A DNA stretch of 64,000 nucleotides from Symbiodinium natans (lineage: Eukaryota; Sar; Dinophyceae; Suessiales; Symbiodiniaceae), in assembly GCA_905221605.1 (NCBI GenBank), contig CAJNDS010000679.1:26755-90754 (forward strand), written 5' to 3'. The notes below the pieces were generated by a model. It saw only the letters and a program-made list of their open reading frames with translations. It was not told the DNA's origin and ran no database searches. Position 1 is the stretch's first letter; each line of letters begins with the position of its first letter. Of this stretch, positions 11,690-23,400 are shown piece after piece. Position numbers and translations under genes: made by a program.

Positions 11690-12203
11690 ACCCCTTTTAA
11701 TTGACTTCGTGTACTGCGTTCATACACTTAATATTAAATCGCGCATACATTAAATTTCTTTGCATTTAACATTAAATTGTATTCTCTTCGTAGCTATAAT
11801 AATAATATTCCCGCGTGTGAATAAAGAGAAGAGAACAAAACCCCAAGGAAATGAGCATAGTATTTTGTATTTTCCAGGCGAATGAAATGAGCACGCAATT
11901 TTAATTTCTGGAAGTTCGTTCTCTCGCTCACTTGTTTCAACTCATTTACAAATATATTATTAAGGGAAGTGAAACGCATTATAATAATACAGAATGAGTT
12001 GAACACTGTGATCGCGGAAACTAGCGCATTTTAGGGCCTTATAAATTACTACTATAAAATTAGGCCCTTTCATCACATGCCTTTATTACGTTCATGTTCT
12101 TCATTCTCTTTTCCCCTTTATTTGTATTATTAGGGAAGGACTGGAAATTATCAAATAAAGATTGTAATGCTTTCCTAACAATAGAATTGTATTATACTAA
12201 GTG
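11690..12203. repeat. AT-rich island replacing part of a higher-order unit
   Basis: In unit 1 the text between 'tgatccttaaaca' (about 10,865) and 'ccaaggcctaaactcc' (about 11,037) is about 170 bp of CCCTAAA-like sequence. In unit 2 the same two landmarks are separated by about 510 bp of AT-rich, non-telomeric DNA, which accounts for the longer period. The island contains hairpin arms agggcct / aggccct at 12,033-12,068 and resembles the first kilobase of the window in style. A 70-residue open frame within it is not recognisable. Confidence 0.6.
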
Positions 12204-12470
12204 CCGAAAAACCCCTAAGGCCTAAACTCCAAAAAAGCACTGAACCCTGAACCCTAAAAACCCCTAAACCCCAAAAACCCCTAAACCCCAAAAACCCGAA
12301 ACCCTAAACCCTCAAGAAACCCTCAACCCTAAACCCTAAACCCAAACAAAACCCTCAACCCTAAACCCTGAAAACCCGAAACCATATATAAAAAAAAACA
12401 CCAAAACCTAAACCCTAAACCCCAAACCGTAAAAACACCGTCGACCCTAAACCCTAAAAACCTCTAAACC

Positions 12471-12765
12471 TGCGAGCGTTGTGTTGGCAAATGGGAGGGG
12501 GGCTGCCCCAACCCCCTCCCCCGCTTGTTAAGCCGCGCAAGCTTGCTTCAGAATTTTTGTTGTTTGCAAACCCATCACGCGAGCATTGTGTTTGCAAATG
12601 GGGGAGGCTGCGCCCACCCCCCCCAACCCCCCCCCCGCTTTTTTTGAACCCAGCATGTGCGTGTTCCCCGGCTATTTCGGCCGCGAGACCCCGATCCCTT
12701 TCAGACAGATCCCTACCCAAAAAACCTGTAAACCCCTAAGCCACAAAGCCTAAAAACCTTCTAAC
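12471..12765. repeat. GC-rich module, copy 3
   Basis: Third full copy, with both halves and 'gaacccagcatgtgcgtg'. A fourth copy is cut off after 'gcgagcgttgtgttggcaaa' at 13,284-13,306, where it joins later array sequence. Confidence 0.7.
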
Positions 12766-14167
12766 CCTTATATCCCTAAGCCCCGAACCCTGAAAACCCC
12801 TAAACCCTAAAAAACCCTAAACCCTACAACCCTAAAAACCATAAGCCCTCAACCCTAAAAACTCCTGATCCTTAAACCCCGAAAAAACCTAAACCCTAAA
12901 ACCCCCTAAGCCGTAAAACCCTAAACCCAAAAAAACTCAAACCCTAATCTCTGAAAAACCCTAAACCCTGAAGCCTGAAAAACCTTAAACCTTAAACCCT
13001 AAAAACCCCTAAAACCTAAACCCGCAAAATCCCTAAGGCCTAAACTCCAAAAAAGCACTGACCCTGAACCCTAAAAGCCCCTAAACCCTAAAAACCCTAA
13101 ACCCTAAACCCTAAACGCTCAAGAAACCCTAAAGCCTAAACCCTAAACCCTAACAAAACCCTCAACCCTAAACCCTGAAAACCTGAAACCATATAAGAAA
13201 AAAAACACCAAAACCTAAACCCCAAACCCCAAACCGTAACAACACCGTCGACCCTAAACCCTAAAAACCTCTAAACCTGCGAGCGTTGTGTTGGCAAATG
13301 GGAAACTCTGAAAAACCCTAAACCCTAAACCCTGAAAAACCCTAAACCTTAAACCCTAAAAACCCCTAAAACCTAAACCCGCAAAATCCCTAAGGCCTAA
13401 ACTCCAAAAAAGCACTGAACCCTGAACCCTAAAAGCCCCTAAACCCTAAAAACCCTAAACCCTAAACGCTCAAGAAACCCTAGAGCCTAAACCCTAAACC
13501 CTAACAAAACCCTAAACCATGAAGACCATAAACCCTAAAATGAAAAACACCTAAACCTAAACCCTAAACCCCAAACCCTAAAAACACCGTCAACCCTAAA
13601 TCCTAAAAACCCTAAGCCCTGAACCCTAAAAAGCCCTGAGCCCTAAACCCTAAAATCACCTACCCCCTGAACCCCAAAAACCCTAAACCCTAAAAAAACC
13701 TGAGCCAACAATCCATGAAAACCCTTGAGCCTCAAAAAAGCCTAGACCCTAAAGCCCCCAAAGTCCAAACCCAAACAACCCTAAACCCGAAAAACGCCCA
13801 AGCCCTAAACCCTGAAAACCCCTTACCCCTAAACCTGAAACAACCCTAAACCCTGAAAACCCCTAAACCCTAAAAAACACCCTGATTCCTAAACCCTGAA
13901 AAACCCTAAACCCTGAAAAAACCCTACACCTTACACCTTGAAAACCCCTAAGGCCTAAGCCCTAAAAACCCCGGAGCCCTAAACCCAAAAAAACTAAACC
14001 CTAAAAACATCCTAAAAACCCTTAAACCCCAAAAAGCCCCTAAACCCTAAACCCTCAAAAGACCCTAAACCCTAAAAAAGCCCTAAAAACTCTAAAAACA
14101 ACCTAAACCCGAAAAAACCATAACCCTAAAGACCCCAAAACCCTAAACCCTATTAGGACCCCTTAAC

Positions 14168-14330
14168 CCTAATCCAATTCCAGAGGAGAGATCTCTGCCA
14201 TACAGTCGGTCACGTGTATTGAAGCTGAACACGCATGCAGGTTATCAAGAACATAGACGAAAGGGCATAGGGGTCTATAGGTTTCCGAATACTGTCTATT
14301 CTGATTCATATTTAGTGATTCTGAGACTGC
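14168..14330. repeat. Array-flanking segment shared with 39,656-39,810
   Basis: 'gaacacgcatgcaggttatc' followed by 'aagaacatag', then 'ggcataggggtctataggtt', occurs immediately after both telomere-like blocks in the same orientation, with a longer middle part in the 39.7-kb copy. The two blocks are therefore duplicates of one larger segment, not independent accumulations. Confidence 0.7.
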
Positions 14331-14384
14331 ACAATACAAAGTTCTCTCAGCTCTCCAATCCCTCTGAATATTCTCGTTCCGAGC

Positions 14385-15666
14385 TCCCGGCTAACAGAGA
14401 GTCTCGATGCACAAAAAGATCACCAGCAAATCGGTCTGAGTTGATGAAGCCCCAGGCCTCACTGAAGAGCTCCAAGAGCACCAATGTACACGGGGAACAT
14501 CCAACACGCAGGGACAATTGACGAGGTCTCGCAGCGCCTGAACCCAACCAGACCCTACCACTCGCCCTCCAAACTGTTTGGACGCGGGAGCTTGGAGTTT
14601 GGAGTTTATCTGCCATCCCTCCAAAGCCCACGAGAGCTTTACTACGAAGCTGCAGTACATAGCAGTGCCTTCATCAAGAGGGCACTACAGAGTATCACCA
14701 CGCCAGTAGCATAAGAGAGAAGGGCTGCAGGCACGGGAGCTTTGCCATGCTTTGCATCGAGTTTGGCGCGACTTGATGGTTGCAAGGCAAAATGAAGCCG
14801 ATAGGGAATCATAGCGGTTCAAGAGCTGCAGGCTGCCTAGGCATCCCAATATGGCCTACGCCGCGTGGTGTTCACCAATGTTCACCAGCACGGGCCACCA
14901 TTCCACTTCTGAAGTCAGATCGCAAAGTCTTGGGCCCCTGCACCCTGAAAGGACCGTATGTAGCCCCGCAGCCTTCAAGCAGCCAGCTTTTTGGAACTAA
15001 ATAGCTTGGACAGACATCGTGAATACAACTTCTGTATGAAGTGCAATCAAGCACCTGTGACCAATCCAGTCACCAGGTCTCAGCAAAGCTCGTGTCGTGA
15101 TTTGCTTAGCCACCTCAAGACTCACAGAAGTACTTTGCATAAACATTCGAATCAAAGGGATCCCTGAATGCTGCAGAGTAGTTTGAACCACTCATGCAGG
15201 TCACATCACAACTCAGGCACGAGCAGCCCTGCCGCGATCATCCAGCGCGACGTCGAACTCAACAACTTGCCCCTTGGTTGAACACTGCCCTGTGCGAAAG
15301 GTATGCAACAAAGAATATCAAGCCGAAATGGCCGAATCTAGCCCGTTGCAAACAGAAAAAAAAGAAAAAGAAAGCAAGATGATGCGAGATGCCGTCCGCA
15401 GAATGGGCTGACCATCTGCGCCAGTCTCGGAGCCAGGCCTTTTGAATTCCACTAGTTCGGGAAGCAGACAGGGACGACACACCACGCTTCAACATGGTAC
15501 TAGAGCGCATGGTCCCATTCACCCGTTCACCAGGCACCACTCAGCTCCAAAGCAACTCCAAGATCTCCCCCTCCCCCAAGTATCTAGGTGCAAGGCTCCA
15601 GCAAGAGATTGTCCCGGTGAACAAAAAGGTCCCCGTCGAAGGCTGCAGCATTGAGGAAGCCCCAGC
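14385..15666 (-). CDS. Probable cold-shock-domain protein, two exons visible
   Basis: Two minus-strand open stretches encode the RNA/DNA-binding half of a cold-shock domain. The exon beginning at 15,666 reads WGFLNAAAFDGDLFVHRDNL; the exon beginning at 14,461 reads WGFINSDRFAGDLFVHRDSL. Both start directly after an AG acceptor and match the family pattern G-[FY]-G-F-I-x-x-x-x-x-x-D-[VL]-F-V-H-x-x-x-L, which includes the RNP-type aromatic residues. Cold-shock proteins bind single-stranded RNA or DNA and are abundant in dinoflagellates. Exon ends, the N-terminal strand (G-x-V-K-x-F) and the protein ends were not found. The two copies, 1.2 kb apart, may be tandem domains of one protein or a duplicated gene. 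Expression is not shown. Confidence 0.5.
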
Positions 15667-15699
15667 CTAGGAAGCGCCGCATACTGCCGCATACTGCCG

Positions 15700-16106
15700 C
15701 TCTCATCGCGGAGCTGTTTTTGAAGATTTTGTGTTTCTGATTTTTGACTTTCTTGGATTTAGGCCCCAACGCTCGGCAAAGCGTCTGACATAACCACGGT
15801 GCCGCTGGCCGAGAACATCATAAGGCCTTGAGCAAACTCACCACACTCAATGTACAAATACCCGTACTATTCCATGCTCTGACCTTTCGTGCCTGTGACC
15901 TGCAGCACAGTATGATACTGTATGATTGCATATTTCAGCATGTTCATTCAGGGCAGACAAGCGATTAGAGGCTCAGCAGTCTGGGGACGTCCCCAAGCTT
16001 CGGCGCATGCACTGACGGAGGTGCAGCTGCTCGCTGCGACTCCCCGCTTTCGACTCTCGCTCAAGCTGCAGTCTTTAGTTCGCAGAACGTTCGCGGGGAA
16101 GCGCTC
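15700..16106. other. Non-coding stretch, nothing recognised
   Basis: No conserved motif, repeat or strong open frame was seen in this interval. Confidence 0.3.
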
Positions 16107-16797
16107 TCAGAAGAGCAGGCTCCGAGCGACTGGCTTTCTGCCCAGGACGGGCTTTACTGCCACCGCCACAGCTTTGCCGTTTTCATCGGCCTGAACATCA
16201 AACCTGAGCTTCAGCCATTCGTGAACACGTGCACAAGTTGTGCCAAGTTGTTGAGCTTTCGCTTCAGTGCGAGCCCACGCTGCAAACGAAACCCATACAA
16301 ACACATCTTGGGACCAAGGGTGCTGCTCCACCCCTTCATTCTCATGTAGAGGATGAGCCTGAACATGGAACAACGTGGCAAAGGCACAGATTTGTTAAAA
16401 CTCGATGTCCCTTCATGCACGCCTCAAATTCCCATGAGGATCCGGCCTGAAACTCAGGCATTACGCGATCTATCCTGAACATCAGCTCGCCCTCGAACAT
16501 GTGACCTGCGCTGCAAGTTGGGTAAACGTTCCTTACGGGAAAGGCTGCAAGCAGCTGCACTGTCGTGAAGGCGCACTTTTAACCATACCATAGCCACTGA
16601 CAGGCAAGTACTTCGTCACAGATCCGGTCAGCCTCCCGGAGAACATACAGCTCGACCTCTCTTGAATGCTGCATGAGGGTTTGCGTCACTATGCGCCTTT
16701 CTTGCTTCAGGTCAAGCGCGGACTTGACAGGTAGCCTCACGCTACAACGAGTTCTCCGAACGATCCAAGTCTTGGCAATTCTTTCCACGTGCAACAT
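16107..16797 (-). pseudogene. Coding-like stretch of unknown family, frame interrupted
   Basis: Minus-strand frames 16,342-16,560 and 16,107-16,373 read like ordinary protein (for example GHMFEGELMFRIDRVMPEFQ, then DVFVWVSFAAWARTEAKAQQ and FDVQADENGKAVAVAVKPVL). They would be continuous if one base were skipped near 16,375. A further frame at 16,579-16,797 (EVELYVLREADRICDEVLAC) lies upstream. Composition is balanced and not repeat-derived. No family was recognised. It may be a decayed gene, exons joined by unusual splice sites, or part of a degraded retroelement. Confidence 0.35.
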
Positions 16798-17057
16798 GTC
16801 AGCAAGACGTGATCCCGTAGAAGCCCTCCTCTGGAGGCCTCACGCACACCCATGCGCGACTTGGGATCACAATGGCTCACACGGACATATTGAATCATAT
16901 TGATGGAGAGGGAAGACTTTCGAAGACTCTGCCACACACGTGCACACACGCAGAGGTCACAAGGGCTCTCGCTCGCCATCATCGGGTCCTTCCAAAATTT
17001 CTGGTCCGAATCACACTGCATTCCTTGTTGAGTGTGGCCAGCCTCTGCAGATCATGC

Positions 17058-17354
17058 CTAAGTGCTGACAGCCCCAGTCGTGGCGGCTGAAAGAAGCAAT
17101 ACGAAACAATACGAAAAGAAGCGAAGAAAGAGCCACGCCTGAATGAGCAAAAGGCAGAAGGCCAAATTCAGCCAAGCTGCTCTCGACAGCCCCCACAGCA
17201 CCGGGCCTGCAAGCAGAAAAAGGTGCGCGGCAGCCTGGTGCCTTGTGATAAGGCTAGTAAGGCGTTGGCGGTACTGGGCCTGATACAACCCGATCTGCCT
17301 CGACACAGTGTGTATGTGGCTACATGCGGCTGCCAGAAAAGGCAGAATTGTCAT
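17058..17354 (-). other. Hydrophobic open frame, possible membrane-protein exon
   Basis: The 98-codon minus frame contains two long hydrophobic segments (HLFLLAGPVLWGLSRAAWLN and LAFCLLLIQAWLFLRFFSYC) that could be membrane spans. There is no recognisable family, splice context or neighbour, so this may be chance. Confidence 0.2.
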
Positions 17355-18632
17355 TGCAACCGCTCAAAAGACTTGAGTCTTGAGTCTTGGAAAGGCCTGT
17401 ATAACGACAGTATCCGTGTTGATGGCTGGCACGACATGAAGCGTTTCCGCGGTACCTGGCTTTGTCAAGCCATGTCGAGCGCAGAAAACCCTAAACGAGA
17501 AGCAGGCCGTCGCTACACACTGCATTTTGATTTGCGATTGCCTTGGTATGTCGTTCGAGTCTTCCGACAATATACTCAAGCAATCGCAAGCGCAACCCTT
17601 TGCGAACACAAGACTGCACCCGCTACACCTGAGTCTGACTCTTCGTCTGCTTCTTTGGACGGCTGGACAGTGCCAGTCAGTGTTGCCAGCGGTGCATCAG
17701 CCGCCTGTACAGGGAGTGTGGCTTCGACAGATGTCAGTACCCGAACTACCTGAGGGCGTCACCATATGGCGGGCAGCAGCGGCAGAGGCAGCGAGCGGTC
17801 AACGGAGAAGTCGCAAAGCCTCTGCTTCCGAGCAGTGCCAAAACTGCCAAAATCGTCACTGTTTGCTTCCGAAACCCATGCATCGCTCATAACTCTAACG
17901 ATCTCTGGCAACTCGGGCGTCCGACCGCTCCCCTCGGGCGTGTCAGCCTCGACAACGCCTGGCATCAAGCTTGCAGAAACATCGAAACATCCGGAATCAT
18001 GAAACAATGAAAACCCGCATCGATGGTCACGCGCCTTCTGGCCATCAATGCCAACCGTTGTCCTACCCAATCCTCATGGACAGGACCTATGGGTGATAGC
18101 TAGGTTCTGTACCCTGCTGAAGCTCGCTATGGCCCATTGTGGTTGAGGAGAGCTGTGCTCGGAGTAGGTCGAATCACTAGACGTCCCATGCCGCAAAACA
18201 AGAGTTGTCGGGAGCGCGTTCTTTGCTGGTGCCACTGCGTGAGACGGTTTCAATTGGGTATACAAGCTGATAGGTGCCAATGTGCTCCCTTCATCTACGA
18301 ATCCTACCGCGAGAACAAGAGCCAGCGAGCCGAAGGAAGCTAATTTGTGTGCAAACAGAGGGAAGCGGCGGGTGCAGGCAGACAGGAAGGTGGGGAGTGC
18401 GTATCAGCATCTGGAAGGCCAAATTGGAGAAACGGCTGCTGTCCTTGTGTTGTACTTTCCCATGCCTTTCCGGCACTCCACGTGATTTGGTATCGGCCCT
18501 GCTCTTTTGTATTCATCTGATAAGGTCTTAAAGTATAAAATGTCAGAATGTAAATACTTCAGAATGCCGCTAGCCGAACGAAACTTCCGCCTGGTATGAA
18601 CAAAGAGCGTAGGGAGCACCGATATGGGTGGT
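17355..18632. other. Nothing recognised
   Basis: Several open frames of 60-176 codons overlap on both strands, none with a known motif. A cysteine-rich plus-strand frame near 17,650-17,760 (CCQRCISRLYRECGFDRCQY) was noted but has no start codon or recognisable fold. Confidence 0.25.
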
Positions 18633-18732
18633 GGTGGTTGTGAAAATTATGGTCCCTTTTGGGGTACCCTAAGTATTCGGTGCCGTATTATAATAGGGAT
18701 CCAAAAAGGGACCCTAATTTTGACAGCCACCC
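18633..18732. repeat. 100-bp MITE-like inverted repeat
   Basis: The left arm (18,633-18,662, ggtggttgtgaaaattatgg...tccctttt) and right arm (18,701-18,732, ...aagggaccctaattttgaca...gccaccc) are reverse complements over about 30 bp with a few mismatches. They enclose about 38 bp. The arms would form a long hairpin. There is no coding capacity, and target-site duplications could not be defined with certainty. Confidence 0.6.
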
Positions 18733-20338
18733 ATCTGACAATCGTCTCCTCCAAGTAGAACTCCAAAGACAAAGCTGATCAAAGGCCAATTTTCCAAAAC
18801 AGATCCTTGAATGTGCGAAAGATGTCCGCCCCCGACGAGCACCTTGGCCCCCCCTCCCCCCTGCCACTATTTCAGGCCTGCGCTAAAGTGAAAGCGCAGG
18901 GCGCTTCGTTCGTCGCACCCCTCACGACGTGGCGTCTCGTCCACGCTCCGTATTTTTGGCCCTCACGACTGCCACATCTACATTGGCGCGATCTGTGCGA
19001 TTTGTCGCTCGTGCCTGCCGCTTCCCTGATGACCACCACATGCCCCGGCCCACGCTGTGGATGCTTCACGAGATTGAAAAGCCGAACTGACGCAAGCAAA
19101 CGCGCCACCTTCATTTCTTCAATTCGGCGAGCACCGAGGTGGGGGAAGAGACGACGCAGCTGAGCCAATGTAAGGTTATGCTAAGCAGCATGCGGCCTGG
19201 CACTCGCTGGCCCTGTTACAAGGTCACCACGAAGACCGCCTGAATCTGATTTCTCCCGTCCCGGCGCGCTGGTCGAAGCTGGACTGGACCTCCTGCTTGA
19301 CGTCCACTCGTCATTGTTTGGCGTGGGCGAGCGGGAGGAGGGGCAAGAGGAACTCGTGGACCCTTGGCGCCGCCCTTTTCAGGGGTTTGCAAATGGGAGG
19401 CCAAGCAGTGGGCCCATTCTGAGGGAGGCTGTCTGGGCTATGGGCCCACACCCTCATTGTGACGACCTGCCCCACGCCACGCCGGCTCTTTCCGGCGGTC
19501 GTCAGGGCTCTAGGCGCCCTGCCTCCGCGCAGCGGGAGGATGGGAAATTCGGATCCAGGCTCTGCTCCAGCTTGCGGCTGGCTCCTGCGATCGTCCGGAT
19601 GAGGCATTTGGCTCCTTCTCCATCGCGAGGCGACGCTCAGTAGTGTACGTAGGTGGAAACAACATGAGACAACGTTCGTGCCATAACGTCGCAACAGGCC
19701 GCGTAGGCCGCTGCGGTGGTCAAGCGATCTTACGCTTCCAGACATTCAAGTTGGTGTTCGGACGAGAAGGTTGTACGGAGAAATCAATGTACGACAAGGT
19801 TCGGGAGAGATGTGGAGGCCTATGTTGGCCAGCTTCGTGTCCGACTCGATGCCTGACCGATGCCCACATCAGCTGGACGGTCGCTCGGATGGGGACACAG
19901 GATGGCAACCTCCCGTTCATTCTGCTAAGCCGGACCCGCCCAGCAGCTGATAGTTGCCAAGCGCCCTCACACGATGCTCCACGAGCTGCGGTGCGACCTG
20001 GAGCTCGCGCTGATTTTCCACATCACCGCTCATCTTGATGACCTTGCTGATGGGTGCTGCCGCTGGCCGAGGACGAAGCGGCGCCCATTCTTTTCATCCC
20101 GCGGAAAGGTGAGAGGAAAAAACTACTGCCTATCCCGGTGGCTGCAGAGCTGCGTGCTTGGGGCCCGGGAATTGGCTCTGCATGGTCGGGCTCCCAGTGG
20201 CTATGGCTCGAACTGCAGCAACCCTGCCTCAGCCTTACTCTCGCAAGCAAAGCCCGTTGCGAGGCTGTAGAAGCTGAAGCCGGAACCCGGATAGACAGAT
20301 ATAGCATGATATAGCTATGGCAGCCACCTGCAGCTGCA
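18733..20338. other. GC-rich stretch, nothing recognised
   Basis: Overlapping open frames on both strands (up to 144 codons) show no recognised motif. A minus-strand frame at 18,872-19,168 (RRIEEMKVARLLASVRLFNL) reads protein-like but cannot be assigned. Confidence 0.25.
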
Positions 20339-20402
20339 ACAACAGCAGCGGCAGCAGCGGCAGCAGCGGCAGCAGCGGCAGCAGCGGCAGCAGCGGATGC
20401 GG
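20339..20402. repeat. (CAGCGG/CAGCAG)n microsatellite
   Basis: About ten hexamer units of 'agcagcggc'. They give a poly-Ser/Gly frame on plus and a poly-Ala frame on minus, so neither frame can be taken as evidence for a gene. Confidence 0.8.
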
Positions 20403-23400
20403 AGGCGGTGGCAGCTGCGGAAGTCGCAGCAGCCAGTCGCAGGATCATCTTTGTGGATGGGCATGGTCCTCAAGATACCGGTATTCGGCACCAGGACGCC
20501 AAAGTGAAACTTGACTAGAAAACGCCCAGTGTGCTCTTCCGAGGTGTTCCCAATGGCCTAGGCAAAGGCGCTCAATCAAAGGCATGAAGGTTGAGTCAAC
20601 GCAGAGCTTTTTGTGGAAACTGAGTTGCCAGCCCACGTGCTTCCAGTCGAGCAACTTCCCGAGAAAGGCGGCATGCTTCGGCAGCTCGGGCCTCTTTGCA
20701 CAGACAGCCGGCTCAATACAAAAGAATGGTGTACAGGTGCACAAGCTGCGCAAGGGAAAGGGGCCGTGGCCCTAAACTGGGCATGCTCCAGCTCCCTGCT
20801 GGGAGCTTCCTGCAAGGAGAGTGCTCGGAGAGCACAAAAGCAACTAACAACAACTTACCAGTCAGTGTGTCTCGAGTGATCTCGTGTGTGTGTGTGTGTT
20901 TCCAACGAACGCAGAGCAACAAACACCCGTCACTCCTGTTTTGTGTGTTCTGGTTCTTGCACAAGCTAGTTTTGCAACTCTGCCGCCTTCATCGCGGACA
21001 TCGATTGCAAGGGTCTCTGCCTGCATCAACCGCACGGAGCAAAAGAAGTGTGAAGTTGACATCAGTTGACTGTACTTTCACTGGCATGGCCACCTCCCCA
21101 ACAAAGGCCGCAGAGTGACGACCTTGCAACAAGGAGTCTTTCTGGCATGCTTGTACTGCTTTTTACAGATTTTATGAAAAGGCAGATTTCATGGCGCGAG
21201 CAGCTGAGGCAGGATCCTGTCGAAGATTCGGCCTTCGAGTGGCAAGAGCGAACCATAAGCACAGCAGAAGCGCAAGGCTTAAAGGTTCTCATATCGCAGG
21301 GCACGCCTGCAACCAACCATTTCACGAAGGATGCCTTGACCGTCTCGAGTAGAAGCCTGCTGCATCTTAGCCACTTTAACATGCGTCAAGGAAAGCAACA
21401 AAATTGCAGCTGAAGGGACCTGAACCCAGCCTTCCAAAGGGTGCGTGATCCTTACAACCGCTTGCAGAAATTCAAGCAGACATGCAAGCCATCCTACCTG
21501 CAGCTACTACTCCTCCACCGCATCGGGTAGGACGGCGTCTGTGATGTGTTTACCAAAAACTGAGGTGCTGATCAGGGAACAGCAACCTGAAAAACACACA
21601 CGGAAGAAAATACTGACCAAACGACCCTTTAGTGTGACGCCGCTCTTTCCTGGTATTTGCACAATCTGACGAGATGCCAAGCCTGATACCTGAAAGACAG
21701 GGCACACTGTTTGTCAGCCCGCTTTCACGCAGTTGCCTCTCAGTGCTATTCTGCTATTCAACGTTATTCTCGGCAATGGCCGAGACGCCTCTCCGATGTT
21801 CATAAGTGCCCCCAGCCCCTCCTCGAACTGTGGCCCGCGCGCCTTCCCTTTTCCCCGATGGGACCCAGGGGAGGCCCACCACGATTTCGCCTCTACTCTA
21901 CATGGACTTGTCAAGGAAGCACTGGGAAGATAAGTGAGACTCGAACGCGCCTCAGACGTTCACGCACATACACATATATAACATATATACACATTTTTCG
22001 ATCCGCATACAACAACGAATGCAAGAAAAATCCTTCATGTGCTTCGGCTACTTGCAACGGAGCTCTGGAAGTAAACACAGAGTTACTTTCCTGAACAAAC
22101 TGCGCTGAAATGCACTATGAATCACTATGAGATATGCTCCATGAAAGTGTACTTCCGCAACTTATGTGCGAAGGCATCTGAGATTTCCACGCCGTATTAC
22201 GATGACGCCAACATGATCTACGGGAATGTACCCCGCGGCATGTGGGAATTGCGGATGCCAATCTCAACAAAGCTTTTTACTCAGCAAACCACAGCGATCC
22301 GTGGCAAATGTTGGAGCAACACTCAACATTGCTGTAAGGCCACGGCTTGAGCCAGCGACCTTGACGCGGACCCATGCCTGCCATGACCTGCCAATGATGT
22401 CCACGAACAATAACAGAAGCCAGGAAAAAATGGTTTGTTGTGGCTTCTGCCTGATCACCCACACTGAGTGTTTGCAGAAGCTCGCACATTCCAGGTCCAG
22501 CGTGAACGCCTTCCGATCAAAACACGTCGCTACCAGCACTGCAAGATGTTTATGCCATGCTCCTACATTCACAATGTTGTGCGCAGCTCGCACGCCTAAG
22601 GATGTCTGTGCATAAGCTTCGGGTGGCCTGGCGACACGCGATGTACGGGTTGTGGAGCCTTACATCTACATCTGAGCCAGGCGCTTCACGCGCAGCCGCG
22701 GCACATCTTCCATCACCTGGTTTCGCGCAGGCGTGTGACAGCAGGAGTGCCCGACGATGTGTCTGACGATGTGTCAGAAGCGCACGGAGGTCACTTCAAA
22801 GTCCTGCCAAGCAACGAACAACAACCACCACCTAACAGAAAGACACGCAACCGCATGACAACGACAACCAGCAGCAGCAGCACTACTCATTCATTCCTTC
22901 ATGAACACACTCACTCACTCATTCGTTCTTGGTCTGGGGTGTCTTGCCTGTGACATGAAGATATGGAGAGCCTGGAGAGCCGAGAAAGTCGGGTTCGAAA
23001 ACGAAAATGGGAACGGGATCTGAGGCCTCGATGTGACTTGGCCTCGGCAGTGTGTCGCAGTGTGGTTGGCTGACGTGTCGTGCTCTTGGGAGTCGGCATG
23101 GGGCCGCTATGAAAGCTGTGTGAGCGCACCAGCACCGGAGCCCCAAGTCTGGCAGGGACTCATGAGCGATAAGCTCGCCGGTGAGAGGCCTCGGCTTTGG
23201 ATCTTTTGGGTGGGCTCGTCGTGCCTGGCAGGTTTGGATCGGGGTCGCCGTTTGTATTGTGAGCGTGGCTGCCTTAAGCAATTCCTGTGAAGAAACGCCA
23301 GTTCGCGAACCTTTGAGGCGGGTCGCCTTCCCAGCTTTCACTCGCCTGGGTTCACGTTGATGGCCGGCTGCCACGCGCTGAGAGCTTTCGCTCCTGCGCC

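Larger units (their letters stand above)
9938..14165 (-). repeat. Degenerate CCCTAAA array with about 850-bp higher-order units (block I)
   Basis: On plus the block reads as thousands of bases of variants of CCCTAAA / CCCTAAAAA / CCCTGAAA, so the TTTAGGG strand is minus. Above this lies a longer period. The landmark 'gaaaccatatttt.aaaaaaacacc' recurs near 10,346, 11,191, 12,381 and 13,188, followed each time by 'gtcgaccctaaaccctaaaa' and by the GC-rich module annotated separately. Spacing is about 845, 1,190 and 807 bp. The long spacing is explained by an AT-rich insertion. The fourth unit is deleted from inside its module (13,303) to a later part of the unit. Confidence 0.75.

Noticed and set aside
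9938-14165. A functional telomere
   Set aside because: Repeats are degenerate, contain other modules, are followed by genes on the inner side and occur in both polarities in the window.
15380-15660. Possible retroelement reverse transcriptase fragment on plus (PKYLGARL)
   Set aside because: The opposite strand encodes a clear cold-shock motif, and no other reverse transcriptase landmark is present on plus.
20956-21020. Possible exon QAETLAIDVRDEGGRVAKLA
   Set aside because: Good acceptor but no GT, GC or GA donor at the end, and no neighbouring exon could be joined.
21400-21520. tRNA-like text on minus (gaaggctgggttcaggtccc)
   Set aside because: Acceptor, D and anticodon stems cannot be paired properly.
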